Positions 51,426-60,422 of a stretch of DNA of 64,000 nucleotides are shown in pieces. Positions within the stretch are counted from its first letter, which is position 1; every line of letters starts with the position of its first letter. Under the pieces are notes generated by a model, which was not told the origin of the DNA, did no database searches, and saw nothing but the letters and a program-made list of their open reading frames with translations. A program made the translations under genes and the position numbers. Where the stretch lies: the NCBI GenBank assembly GCA_017549185.1, contig JAFYVJ010000014.1, positions 23,013 through 87,012 of the forward strand, read 5' to 3'. The DNA is from Roseburia sp. Its GTDB lineage: Bacteria > Bacillota > Clostridia > Lachnospirales > Lachnospiraceae.

Positions 51426-52649
51426 ATGAAACAGATTACAGGCGGTGTAACCGCAGCAAAAGGATTTATGGCAGCCAGCACAGCAGCCGGCATTAAGTAT
51501 AGAGACAGAAAAGATATGGCGATGATTTACAGTGAAGTTCCATGTGTGGCAGCAGGAACTTTTACGACAAATATTGTAAAAGCAGCTCCTGTAAAATGGG
51601 ATCAGAATGTCGTGTATAATCAGGGGGAGGCACAGGCGGTAGTTGTAAATGCAGGCATTGCAAATGCGTGTACCGGCGAAGAAGGCATGGGTTACTGTAA
51701 AGAAACAGCAGAAAAAGTGGCAGAACTTTTAAATGTTTCTGCAGAAGAGGTATTAGTAGCATCTACTGGTGTTATTGGCAAGCAGCTTCCGATGGACCGC
51801 ATCTGTGCAGGAATTGATATGATGGTTCCGATATTGGACGGAAGTTTAGAAAGTGGTCATAATGCAGCTCTTGCGATTATGACAACAGATACGCATGAAA
51901 AAGAAATCGCTGTAGAGTTTGAATTAGATGGAAAAACCGTAACAATCGGTGGTATGTGTAAAGGTTCCGGTATGATTCATCCGAATATGTGTACTATGTT
52001 AAGTTTTGTAACTACTGACGTGGCGATTTCAAAGGAATTGTTACAGGAAGCATTAAGTGCAGATGTGCAGGATACTTATAACATGGTTTCTGTAGATGGA
52101 GATACTTCTACAAATGACACATGTTTATTATTGGCGAATGGATTAGCAGGAAATACTAAAATCACAGAAAAGAATGCCGATTATGAAGTATTTGTAAAAG
52201 CACTTAATTTCGTAAATGAATATCTTGCAAAACAAATGGCAGGAGATGGTGAAGGTGCAACGGCACTTTTTGAAGTAAAAATCATTGGGGCAGAGACAAA
52301 GGAACAGGCGAAGGTATTAAGCAAGTCCGTTATTACGTCAAGTCTTACCAAAGCAGCAATCTATGGACATGATGCAAACTGGGGACGTATTCTTTGTGCT
52401 ATGGGTTATTCGGGTGCTAATTTTGATCCGGAAAAAGTGGATTTATTCTTTGAAAGTGCAGCAGGAAAACTTCAGATTATTGAAAATGGCGTAGCAGTAG
52501 ATTATAGCGAAGAAGAAGCGACAAAGATTTTATCAGAAGAGTATGTAACTGCGATTGCAGATATTAAAATGGGTGAAGCAACAGCAACTGCATGGGGCTG
52601 TGATTTGACTTATGATTATGTTAAAATCAATGCAGACTATCGGTCTTAA
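51426..52649 (+). CDS. argJ: Bifunctional glutamate N-acetyltransferase / ornithine acetyltransferase
   Basis: The protein (407 aa) is an Ntn-type self-processing enzyme that transfers acetyl from N-acetylornithine to glutamate. The family pattern is clear: GVTAAKGFMAAST, the ACTGEEGMGYC-like block (NACTGEEGMGYCKETA), STGVIGKQLPMDRI, GMCKGSGMIHPNMCTMLSFVTTD with the cleavage-site Thr (KGSGMI...MCTMLSF), and DGDTSTNDT. ATG 51426 lies five bases after the last repeat-borne AAGGAGG. It closes the acetyl cycle of the arginine pathway. Confidence 0.95.
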   Translation: MKQITGGVTAAKGFMAASTAAGIKYRDRKDMAMIYSEVPCVAAGTFTTNIVKAAPVKWDQNVVYNQGEAQAVVVNAGIANACTGEEGMGYCKETAEKVAELLNVSAEEVLVASTGVIGKQLPMDRICAGIDMMVPILDGSLESGHNAALAIMTTDTHEKEIAVEFELDGKTVTIGGMCKGSGMIHPNMCTMLSFVTTDVAISKELLQEALSADVQDTYNMVSVDGDTSTNDTCLLLANGLAGNTKITEKNADYEVFVKALNFVNEYLAKQMAGDGEGATALFEVKIIGAETKEQAKVLSKSVITSSLTKAAIYGHDANWGRILCAMGYSGANFDPEKVDLFFESAAGKLQIIENGVAVDYSEEEATKILSEEYVTAIADIKMGEATATAWGCDLTYDYVKINADYRS

Positions 52650-52804
52650 TGAATCTATTATTTCTTTTTAAAAGAATGTTTTGATTAGGGAAATTTTTTT
52701 GTTTTGTCTTGGATTAGTGATGCTTTGGTTTGGTGATGTACTCTTGAACAAGGCGAACAAAAATGATGAGGATTGATAAGTATTAGAAAGATGAGGTAAG
52801 AACT

Positions 52805-53704
52805 ATGGAAGAAAAGAATATGCAGGAAGTGCTTCAGAAAGCAGAAGTCTTAATCGAAGCATTACCATATATTCAGCATTTTAACCGTAAAATTATCGTA
52901 GTAAAATACGGTGGAAGTGCTATGGTAGATGAAGAATTGAAAAAACATGTGATTCAGGATGTGACATTATTAAAACTGGTAGGTTTTAAACCAATCATTG
53001 TACATGGTGGTGGTAAGGAAATCAGTCGTTGGGTAGAAAAATCTGGAATGGAACCTGTTTTTATCAATGGATTGCGTAAAACAGATGAAGCTACTATGGA
53101 AATAGTAGAAATGGTACTTAATAAAGTGAATAAGTCTTTAGTAAAACTGGTTCAGGAGCTTGGTGTGAATGCAATCGGTATCAGCGGAAAAGACGGTGGG
53201 CTTTTGAAAGTAGAGAAGAAATATTCTAACGGCGAAGATATCGGTTTTGTAGGAGAAATCACAGAAGTGAATCCAAAGATTATTCATGATTTATTAGAGA
53301 AAGATTTCCTTCCGATTATCTGTCCTGTGGGTATGGATGATGAATTCAATAGCTACAATATCAATGCAGATGATGCTGCATGTGCGATTGCGAGAGCAAT
53401 TAATGCAGAAAAATTAGCATTCTTAACAGATATTGAAGGTGTTTATAAAGATCCATCTGATAAGTCCACATTGATTTCTGAATTATCTGTAATAGAGGCG
53501 AAAGCATTAATCGGAGATGGCTACATTGGTGGTGGTATGCTTCCGAAATTGAATAACTGTATTGATGCTATCGAAAATGGTGTATCAAGAGTACATATTT
53601 TGGACGGAAGAATTGCACACTGTCTGTTGCTTGAAATCTTTACAAATAAAGGTATTGGTACAGCAATCATCGGCGATAAGGAGAATAGATTCTGTAATGA
53701 ATAA
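52805..53704 (+). CDS. argB: Acetylglutamate kinase
   Basis: The product (299 aa) phosphorylates N-acetylglutamate. Motifs [57 protein letters not shown] and [15 protein letters not shown] are all typical. The N-terminal ~25 residues ([18 protein letters not shown]) form the extra helix seen in arginine-inhibited hexameric ArgB, which suggests feedback inhibition by arginine. It overlaps argD by 8 nt. Confidence 0.96.
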   Translation: MEEKNMQEVLQKAEVLIEALPYIQHFNRKIIVVKYGGSAMVDEELKKHVIQDVTLLKLVGFKPIIVHGGGKEISRWVEKSGMEPVFINGLRKTDEATMEIVEMVLNKVNKSLVKLVQELGVNAIGISGKDGGLLKVEKKYSNGEDIGFVGEITEVNPKIIHDLLEKDFLPIICPVGMDDEFNSYNINADDAACAIARAINAEKLAFLTDIEGVYKDPSDKSTLISELSVIEAKALIGDGYIGGGMLPKLNNCIDAIENGVSRVHILDGRIAHCLLLEIFTNKGIGTAIIGDKENRFCNE

Positions 53705-54890
53705 GATGACATATATAGAAAATGCAGAAAAAGAACTGCTTCATACTTATAACCGTTTTCAGGTAGTATTTGATCATGGTGACGGAATGTATCTGTATGA
53801 TACAGAGGGTAAGTCATATCTGGATTTTGCGGCAGGTATTGCAGTTTCTGCATTTGGATATAATAATAAAGAGTATAATGAGGCATTAAAGGCACAGATT
53901 GATAAGTTATTACATACATCCAATTTATACTATAATGTGCCAGCGATTCATGCGGCAGAACGTCTTTTAAAAGCGAGCCAAATGGATAGAGTTTTCTTTA
54001 CGAACAGTGGAACAGAAGCGATTGAAGGTGCGATTAAAGCAGCTAAAAAATATGCTTATACCAGAGATGGTGAAGCAGGGCATGAAATTATTGCAATGGA
54101 ACATTCTTTCCATGGCAGAAGCTTAGGTGCATTAGCAGTGACAGGAAATGCTCATTATAGAGAACCATTTGGTCCAATGATGCCGGGCGTAAAGTTTGCG
54201 ACATTTAATGATTTAGAAAGCGTGAAAGCTCAGATTACAGACAAGACCTGTGCGATTTTGTTTGAGACGGTACAGGGCGAGGGTGGTATTTATCCGGCTA
54301 CGAAAGAGTTTATGGAAGGTGTACGTGCTCTTTGTGATGAGCATGATATTCTTTTGATTTTAGATGAGATTCAGTGTGGTATGGGTAGAACCGGAGAAAT
54401 GTTTGCTTGGCAGACATATGGCGTGAAACCGGATATTATGACTTATGCTAAGGCATTAGGCTGTGGTGTGCCGGTTGGAGCATTTTTAATGACGGAAAAA
54501 GTAGCAGAAAAGTCATTAGTACCGGGAGACCATGGTACAACTTACGGTGGCAATCCATTTGTTTGTGCAGCAGTGGATAAGGTCTTAGAAATGATGGAAC
54601 GTGAACAGATTACTGATCATGTAAAAGAAATTGCAGTATATTTTGAACAGCAGTTAGACACTCTTGTAGAAAAGTACGATTTCCTGACAGAAAGAAGAGG
54701 CGTAGGTCTGATGCAGGGATTAGTATGTGAAAAGCCGGTAGGTGCAGTAGCAAAGGAAGCATTGGAAAAAGGTCTGATTGTGATTTCAGCAGGTTCTAAT
54801 GTCATCCGTATGGTTCCGCCGCTTATAATCGAAAAAGAGCATGTGGATGAGATGATTGGAAAATTAGATGAAGTCCTCTCCGAGATTTAG
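53697..54890 (+). CDS. argD: Acetylornithine aminotransferase
   Basis: The enzyme (397 aa) is a class III PLP-dependent aminotransferase. [20 protein letters not shown] binds the cofactor phosphate, [15 protein letters not shown] follows, [15 protein letters not shown] holds the Asp that contacts PLP, and the Lys in [15 protein letters not shown] forms the Schiff base. ATG 53697 lies inside the argB end, 13 nt after AAGGAG; ATG 53706 is an alternative. It is the last gene of the arginine operon and a hairpin follows. Confidence 0.95.
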   Translation: MNKMTYIENAEKELLHTYNRFQVVFDHGDGMYLYDTEGKSYLDFAAGIAVSAFGYNNKEYNEALKAQIDKLLHTSNLYYNVPAIHAAERLLKASQMDRVFFTNSGTEAIEGAIKAAKKYAYTRDGEAGHEIIAMEHSFHGRSLGALAVTGNAHYREPFGPMMPGVKFATFNDLESVKAQITDKTCAILFETVQGEGGIYPATKEFMEGVRALCDEHDILLILDEIQCGMGRTGEMFAWQTYGVKPDIMTYAKALGCGVPVGAFLMTEKVAEKSLVPGDHGTTYGGNPFVCAAVDKVLEMMEREQITDHVKEIAVYFEQQLDTLVEKYDFLTERRGVGLMQGLVCEKPVGAVAKEALEKGLIVISAGSNVIRMVPPLIIEKEHVDEMIGKLDEVLSEI

Positions 54891-54930
54891 GAAGGGTACT
54901 TTACCAAAGTATATAGCGTGTGATATAATT

Positions 54931-54955
54931 AAGGGTGTGCAGTCTGCACACCCTT
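54931..54955 (+). terminator. Hairpin after argD
   Basis: AAGGGTGTGCA-GTC-TGCACACCCTT is a perfect 11-bp stem followed by ATATTT rather than a clean T run. It is the probable end of the arginine operon. Confidence 0.7.
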
Positions 54956-55068
54956 ATATTTAGTTATTGAGGAATTTATTAAAGTTTGTATGAGCACTCT
55001 ATGACTAATTAATACAGGAAATAGCATGTTACATAAAGATGTAAATATAGAGAAAAGGGGTACATTTT

Positions 55069-56271
55069 ATGAAAAAAAAATACCTTTCTGTGATAGTATT
55101 AGGAGCGTTGCTGATTGGACTGATAGCAGCAATGACGAATAAAGAAGTTTATCCGATTCATAATGAAGAATCTCTGACAGAAATGCCTGTAGTTTCAGCA
55201 AAAGAAAAATACGAAGAAGCACTATCAGGTGGAGCAGATTTATGTTTTTGGTATGACGATGCCAGTTATGATACCTATTTTATGGATATGGCAGCAAATT
55301 ATTACGAAGAGACTGGCGTAGTGGTAGAAGTGAACTATATAGATGTGATGGATTATGTAGGTGAGATTTATGATGTTACGATGGCGGAGGGGGCTCTCCC
55401 GGATCTATATCTGCTTTCCGGAGAAGAACTGGAGAAGGCACATCTTTATGGTGTGGCAGGTGAGAACCGAAACGCAGAAAGTTATGTTGGAGCAGTGGCT
55501 GCCAATGCGATTACAGCATCGAAATGTCACGGGAAGATGTTTGGCTATCCATTAAGCTTTAATGTGTGTCTGTTGGCATATAACAATCAGTATTTTGAGA
55601 CAGCACCGGAGTCGTTGCAAGCGATTATTGATTATTCAGATGATAACGAGCCGGATGAGAATGTGCAATACCTGTTGGAGTGGGATGCATATGATCCGTT
55701 TTTCGGGTTCCTTTTTGTATCGGACAGCGTTAGATTAAATACAGAAGGTGTTGGTGTATTAGAGGCATCTTATGATAAGTCACGTTTAGAGCAGTCCATG
55801 CTCTTCTTGGAAGAAAGTTTGGCTTCGTTCTCTCTGCCGTTAGATACAGTAACAGAAGAGTCTGTTATTTCAGATGTTATAAATGGTGTGACGCTGTGTG
55901 CAATTGTAGATTCGGATTCTATAAAAGAATTGGGAAGTTCGGCATATAATATAGTAGAATTCCCACGTCTGAGTGAAGAATTAGATGCTCATTCAGTGGC
56001 ACTTACAGATATGATTCTAGTGAATGATTATACGGAAAAAGTGTCAGAAGCAGATGCATTTGCGAAATATTTGACATTGGATAATTATGCAAGTGTCTGG
56101 GATATGACAGGACATTATCCTGTGCAGTTACAGCCGGGAGGAGATGCAAAAGCAAATGTGGCTTACAGCGCATATAATAATGCAATTCCTGCACCGAATT
56201 CACATGATGCGGGTGGTTTTTGGATTAATATCAAGGATATGATTACAGACGTTATTAAAGAGCAGTTGTAA
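55069..56271 (+). CDS. Orphan extracellular solute-binding protein (family 1-like)
   Basis: The protein (400 aa) has an N-terminal hydrophobic segment (YLSVIVLGALLIGLIAAM) without a lipobox Cys, so it is membrane-anchored or secreted. The body resembles sugar-type binding proteins: FWYDDASYDTYFMDMAANYYEETGVVVEVNYID, PDLYLLSGEELEKAHLYG, GYPLSFNVCLLAYNN and AFAKYLT. No permease gene is adjacent. It is bounded by hairpins on both sides. Binding of an oligosaccharide is only a family-level guess; a sensory role is equally possible. Confidence 0.75.
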   Translation: MKKKYLSVIVLGALLIGLIAAMTNKEVYPIHNEESLTEMPVVSAKEKYEEALSGGADLCFWYDDASYDTYFMDMAANYYEETGVVVEVNYIDVMDYVGEIYDVTMAEGALPDLYLLSGEELEKAHLYGVAGENRNAESYVGAVAANAITASKCHGKMFGYPLSFNVCLLAYNNQYFETAPESLQAIIDYSDDNEPDENVQYLLEWDAYDPFFGFLFVSDSVRLNTEGVGVLEASYDKSRLEQSMLFLEESLASFSLPLDTVTEESVISDVINGVTLCAIVDSDSIKELGSSAYNIVEFPRLSEELDAHSVALTDMILVNDYTEKVSEADAFAKYLTLDNYASVWDMTGHYPVQLQPGGDAKANVAYSAYNNAIPAPNSHDAGGFWINIKDMITDVIKEQL

Positions 56272-56276
56272 ACAAT

Positions 56277-56316
56277 AAGCATAAAAGTAGAGAAAAGTCT
56301 GCTTTTATGCTTTTTT
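56277..56316 (+). terminator. Terminator after the solute-binding protein gene
   Basis: AAGCATAAAAG pairs perfectly with CTTTTATGCTT around a 14-nt loop, followed by Ts. Confidence 0.92.
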
Positions 56317-56404
56317 AACTTGTATTACAGAAAAAAGTCCGTTAAAATATACCTATCGGGCATTGAGGAACTCTTTCATTTTAACGTAAGTGAAGGAGAT
56401 GCAG

Positions 56405-57040
56405 ATGAAAAAAAGAATAAGAACCGGTTGTGTTATAACGATACTTTTATTGTGTTTAAGTGCATGCAACCGGGATTTGGACATATATTTGGAAGAATAC
56501 GAGGAAAATACGTATAAGATACAGGAGACAGAAAGAGAATCTTCGGATACGCAATCAGATGGAACAGAGACGGCAGGTTTTGAAGACGTAACAGAGAATA
56601 TCATGTGCTATGTATATATTTGTGGAGCAGTCAGACAGCCGGGAGTATATGCACTGCCGGAGGGTAGCCGGATTTATGAAGTAATACAGGCGGCCGGAGG
56701 GTTATCTGACAATGCAGATGTGACTGTGGTGAATCAGGCAGAAGTGATTACAGATGGCATGATGATTCGGATTTACACCGAAGAAGAGGCGGAAGTATTG
56801 GTAAAATCGAATGGAGCAGCAGAAAGTGCTCTACATGAAGATGGAAGAATTGACATTAATACGGCGACTGTGGCAGAACTTATGACATTACCGGGGATTG
56901 GAAGTTCTAAAGCAAATGCGATTATTGATTATAGGGAAACGTATGGTGTATTTTCTTGTATTGAAGACTTAATGAAAGTTCCGGGTATCAAAGATGGAAT
57001 ATTTCAGCAAATGAAGGAACATATTAAAGTAAATAATTAG
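56405..57040 (+). CDS. comEA: ComEA-like DNA-binding lipoprotein (SLBB plus helix-hairpin-helix)
   Basis: The protein has 211 residues. The signal peptide ends LCLSAC, a lipobox, so it is predicted to be lipid-anchored rather than held by the usual N-terminal membrane helix. An SLBB domain (YICGAVRQPGVYALPEGSRI, then VIQAAGGLSDNADV) is followed by the ComEA helix-hairpin-helix pair (DINTATVAELMTLPGIGSSKANAIIDYR...GVFSCIEDLMKVPGI). It binds incoming double-stranded DNA at the surface for ComEC. ATG 56405 follows GAAGGAG; a GTG 56390 start overlaps that site. Confidence 0.9.
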   Translation: MKKRIRTGCVITILLLCLSACNRDLDIYLEEYEENTYKIQETERESSDTQSDGTETAGFEDVTENIMCYVYICGAVRQPGVYALPEGSRIYEVIQAAGGLSDNADVTVVNQAEVITDGMMIRIYTEEEAEVLVKSNGAAESALHEDGRIDINTATVAELMTLPGIGSSKANAIIDYRETYGVFSCIEDLMKVPGIKDGIFQQMKEHIKVNN

Positions 57041-57055
57041 AAAGAGAAGAGTATT

Positions 57056-57748
57056 ATGGCAAAAAAAGTGCTTGTTGTAGATGATGAAAAATTAATTGTG
57101 AAAGGAATTCGTTTTAGTTTAGAGCAGGATGGTATGGAGGTGGATTGTGCCTATGATGGAGAAGAAGCATTGCGTATGGCACAAGAGAATACCTATGATA
57201 TGATTCTTCTTGATGTTATGCTTCCAAAATTAGACGGTTTTGAAGTGTGCCAGCAGATTCGTGAATTTTCTAATATGCCGATTGTAATGCTGACTGCAAA
57301 AGGTGATGATATGGATAAAATTTTAGGTCTGGAGTATGGTGCAGATGATTATATTACCAAGCCTTTTAATATTCTTGAAGTGAAAGCCAGAATCAAGGCT
57401 ATTATGCGTAGAACTAACGCAAACCAACCAAAGAAAGATAATGAGAAGATTATTGAGTCAGGTGATTTGCGATTAGACTGCGAAAGTCGCAGAGCTTATG
57501 TATTGAATAAGGAAGTGAATCTGACGGCAAAAGAATTTGATTTGATAGAGCTTTTTGTGACGAATCCAAACAAGATTTATAGTCGAGAGAATTTATTAAA
57601 TCTTGTATGGGGATATGAGTATCCGGGAGATGTACGTACCGTAGATGTGCATGTGCGTCGTTTGCGTGAAAAGATTGAGAATAATCCAAGTGAGCCCAAA
57701 TATGTGCACACCAAGTGGGGTGTAGGTTATTACTATTACCAGAGTTAG
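57056..57748 (+). CDS. OmpR/PhoB-type response regulator
   Basis: The protein (230 aa) has a receiver domain with VVDDE, the phosphoacceptor Asp in ILLDVMLP (about residue 53), MLTAKG and TKPF. A winged-helix DNA-binding domain follows (LTAKEFDLIELFVTNPNKIYSRENLLNLVWGYEYPGDVRTVDVHVRRLREKIE). It starts 15 bp after comEA and 16 bp before the histidine kinase gene, so the pair lies inside a competence-type operon. Confidence 0.95.
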   Translation: MAKKVLVVDDEKLIVKGIRFSLEQDGMEVDCAYDGEEALRMAQENTYDMILLDVMLPKLDGFEVCQQIREFSNMPIVMLTAKGDDMDKILGLEYGADDYITKPFNILEVKARIKAIMRRTNANQPKKDNEKIIESGDLRLDCESRRAYVLNKEVNLTAKEFDLIELFVTNPNKIYSRENLLNLVWGYEYPGDVRTVDVHVRRLREKIENNPSEPKYVHTKWGVGYYYYQS

Positions 57749-57764
57749 TTAGATAGGGGTAGGT

Positions 57765-59207
57765 ATGTCTAATTTTAATGTGTTTAAAGATTTTATAAAA
57801 AGTCTAAGATTTAGGCTAATAATTCTATTTATTCTTATGGGAGTTATCCCGGGAATGGTTCTATGGGCAGGCGTGCTGAATTCTTATGAGCAGCGCGCTG
57901 TCTCTATTAAAACAAGCGAGATTCTGGGGCAGGCTAAAATTCTGGTCAATCAGATTGTTTCCAATGATTATTTGAATAATACAGATTCTGTAATTATCAG
58001 TGCAGAATTGCAACAATTATCCAATATTTATGACGGTAAGATTATGCTCATTGACAGTGGATTTCGTGTGGTAAAGGATACGTATGATATTGACACCGGC
58101 AAGATTATTATTTCAAAAGAAGTAATTCAAAGTTATAAAGGAACAGATATCACAAAGTATGATCCGGAGAGCCGTTATATTGAGATTGTTACACCATTAT
58201 TAAAAACGAATGTGGCTACAGGAGAACAAGCACCTATTGGCGTTATGATGATAAGTGTGTCTACGGATAGTATCAATTTGAATATGGAATATTTGGGAAC
58301 GAATATTTTTGTTATTCAGATGATTTGTGGCATGTTAGTAATAATATTAGCGGTATGGTTGTCGATACATTTGACAAAACCATTAAAAAAGATGTCTCTT
58401 AGTATTGATGAAATAGAAACCGGATATGGCACTGGCAAATTAATAATACATGATTATACAGAAACATTAGAAATCTGTGAAAAATTCAATTCATTGCTGG
58501 GTAGAATGAAAGTTTTGGATGAGTCTAGACAGGAATTTGTATCTAACGTGTCTCATGAATTAAAAACACCACTAACTTCTATGAAGGTTTTGGCGGATTC
58601 GATTAATAGTATGGGTGATGCACCAGTGGAGTTGTACAAGGAGTTCATGGCGGATATTGGTCAAGAAATTGACCGTGAGACAAAAATTATTAATGATTTG
58701 TTGTCACTTGTTAAAATGGATAAATCTGCAGCAGATTTAAATATTGTAAGTTTAAATATAAACGAGTTGTTAGAACAGATTTTGAAGCGTTTGAAACCTA
58801 TTGCAGAAAAACAACAGGTGGAGCTTGTGTTTGAAAGTTTTAGACCGGTAATTGCGGATGTGGACGAAGTAAAAATCACGTTGGCATTTTCTAATTTGAT
58901 AGAGAATGCGATTAAATATAACAATCCGGAAGGTTGGGTAAGAGTATCGTTAAATGCAGACCATCAATATATGTATTTGAAGGTAGAAGATAACGGTATG
59001 GGTATTCCGGAAGCTGATATGGACCATATTTTTGAAAGATTTTATCGTGTGGACAAATCACATTCAAGGGAGATTGGCGGAACCGGACTAGGACTTGCTA
59101 TTACCAGAAGTGCTATTTTAATGCACAAGGGTGCAGTGAAAGTATTTAGTACGGAAGGTGAGGGTACCATCTTTAATGTGAGAATTCCATTGAAATATAT
59201 TGTTTAG
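57765..59207 (+). CDS. Sensor histidine kinase
   Basis: The protein (480 aa) has two membrane segments (about 18-38 and 182-206) enclosing a ~140-residue extracellular sensor of sCache/PAS-like size. A HAMP region precedes the HisKA domain with phospho-His in FVSNVSHELKTPLTSMKV. The ATPase domain has N-box NLIENAIKYNNPEGWV, DNGMGIPEADMDHIFERFYRVD and GGTGLGLAI. It pairs with the preceding response regulator. The GerMN lipoprotein gene that follows could encode an accessory sensor. Confidence 0.95.
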   Translation: MSNFNVFKDFIKSLRFRLIILFILMGVIPGMVLWAGVLNSYEQRAVSIKTSEILGQAKILVNQIVSNDYLNNTDSVIISAELQQLSNIYDGKIMLIDSGFRVVKDTYDIDTGKIIISKEVIQSYKGTDITKYDPESRYIEIVTPLLKTNVATGEQAPIGVMMISVSTDSINLNMEYLGTNIFVIQMICGMLVIILAVWLSIHLTKPLKKMSLSIDEIETGYGTGKLIIHDYTETLEICEKFNSLLGRMKVLDESRQEFVSNVSHELKTPLTSMKVLADSINSMGDAPVELYKEFMADIGQEIDRETKIINDLLSLVKMDKSAADLNIVSLNINELLEQILKRLKPIAEKQQVELVFESFRPVIADVDEVKITLAFSNLIENAIKYNNPEGWVRVSLNADHQYMYLKVEDNGMGIPEADMDHIFERFYRVDKSHSREIGGTGLGLAITRSAILMHKGAVKVFSTEGEGTIFNVRIPLKYIV

Positions 59208-59229
59208 AGTAGGAAAGTTGAGAAAACCT

Positions 59230-60309
59230 ATGAAAAAGAAATTGTTTTTTCTTTTTGTGTTCATTCTTGCCATGTGTTTGGCAGGATGCGGACAAGAAAA
59301 GGAGATAGAAGGATATCATATCCAATATTTGAATAATGAAAAAGATGCGATTGTGAAGGTTGCTTACGAACCGAAAAGCACAGACATTGCCGAACTTATA
59401 CAAGAGTTTTTAGTTGTATTGTGGTCAGATTCAGAAAATGTGAATTATCGTAAACCGATTCCAAATGATGTGGAACTGATTAATTATTCATTGGATGGTG
59501 CAATGTTAACTATCTGGCTCGATGAAGATTATTATAAAATGGAACAGGTAGAAAAAGTTCTGTGTTGTGCAGCGGTGGTACGTACCATGACTCAGATTGA
59601 AGGTGTGGATTGCGTAACTTTTTATGTAGGAGATGCTCCTTTAGTCAATGCACAGGGGGAGCCGGTAGGAACTTTGTATCCGGATAGTTTTGTGGAGAAT
59701 CCGGGTGCGACTATTAACTCTATTTTGGAAACAAATCTTACATTGTACTTTGCTAATAGACGCGGGGATGCATTGATTGCAGAGAACAAAAGTATACATT
59801 ACAGCAGCAATATGTCTATGGAAAAGGTAATCATAGAACAGTTGTTAGATGGACCTGATACAGAAGGGTTAAAGTCCGCGATTCCGTCCGGAACAAGGTT
59901 AGTATCTGTATCAACGGTAGATGGGATATGTTATGTAAATTTGGATTCTACATTTAAAAATCATGATTATAGTATTTTAGAACCGATTGTTATTTATTCT
60001 ATTGTGAATTCACTTTCGGAAATGGCTACGATTAATCAAGTGCAGATATCTGTGAATGGTGATAATAGTGGCACATATCGAGATTCTTATAAGCTTAGTG
60101 AGGCTTATACACGAAATTTGGATTATGTGACAACGTTAGAAGAAGAGTCAGAAGAAACGGAAAATACAGAGAGTGTAGAAAGTACGGAAAATACGGAAGG
60201 AACGGAAAATTCTGAAAATACGGAAGAAGTTGACTCTACAGAAAGTGTAATTGATACAGAGGCCATAGAGCTTATGGAAATGAAAGAAGAGGAGAATATA
60301 AGGAATTAG
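59230..60309 (+). CDS. GerMN-domain lipoprotein linked to the two-component system
   Basis: The protein (359 aa) has a lipoprotein signal ending CLAGC. Two GerMN-like units follow: about residues 35-145 (DVELINYSLDGAMLTIWLDEDYY) and 155-300 (LTLYFANRRGDALIAENKSI...EQLLDGPDTEGLKSAIPSGTRLVSV). The last ~50 residues are an acidic, repetitive tail of TEN/STE units. ATG 59230 is chosen as the lipoprotein start; the longer frame overlaps the kinase stop. Order RR-HK-GerMN lipoprotein recalls mtrA-mtrB-lpqB of Actinobacteria, whose LpqB also carries GerMN domains. Confidence 0.85.
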   Translation: MKKKLFFLFVFILAMCLAGCGQEKEIEGYHIQYLNNEKDAIVKVAYEPKSTDIAELIQEFLVVLWSDSENVNYRKPIPNDVELINYSLDGAMLTIWLDEDYYKMEQVEKVLCCAAVVRTMTQIEGVDCVTFYVGDAPLVNAQGEPVGTLYPDSFVENPGATINSILETNLTLYFANRRGDALIAENKSIHYSSNMSMEKVIIEQLLDGPDTEGLKSAIPSGTRLVSVSTVDGICYVNLDSTFKNHDYSILEPIVIYSIVNSLSEMATINQVQISVNGDNSGTYRDSYKLSEAYTRNLDYVTTLEEESEETENTESVESTENTEGTENSENTEEVDSTESVIDTEAIELMEMKEEENIRN

Positions 60310-60353
60310 GTAATAGTTCAGCCCTGACCAATCACGCCGATGGTTGGCCAGGA
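60310..60353 (+). repeat. GTAATAGTTCAG border and hairpin after the GerMN gene
   Basis: GTAATAGTTCAGCC starts directly after the TAG stop, followed by a hairpin CCTGACCAATC / GATGGTTGGCCAGG. It resembles the left border of the repeat family; no right border was found before comEC. Confidence 0.5.
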
Positions 60354-60422
60354 GAGAACATATTAAGGAATTAGTATAGCTGTAAAAGGTTATAAATTGT
60401 GAATAGAAAGGGAGTAGGTTAA

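Noticed and set aside
51251-51496. 81-codon frame across the argJ tandem repeats
   Set aside because: It reads through hairpins and repeats and then runs out of frame into argJ; no binding site of its own.
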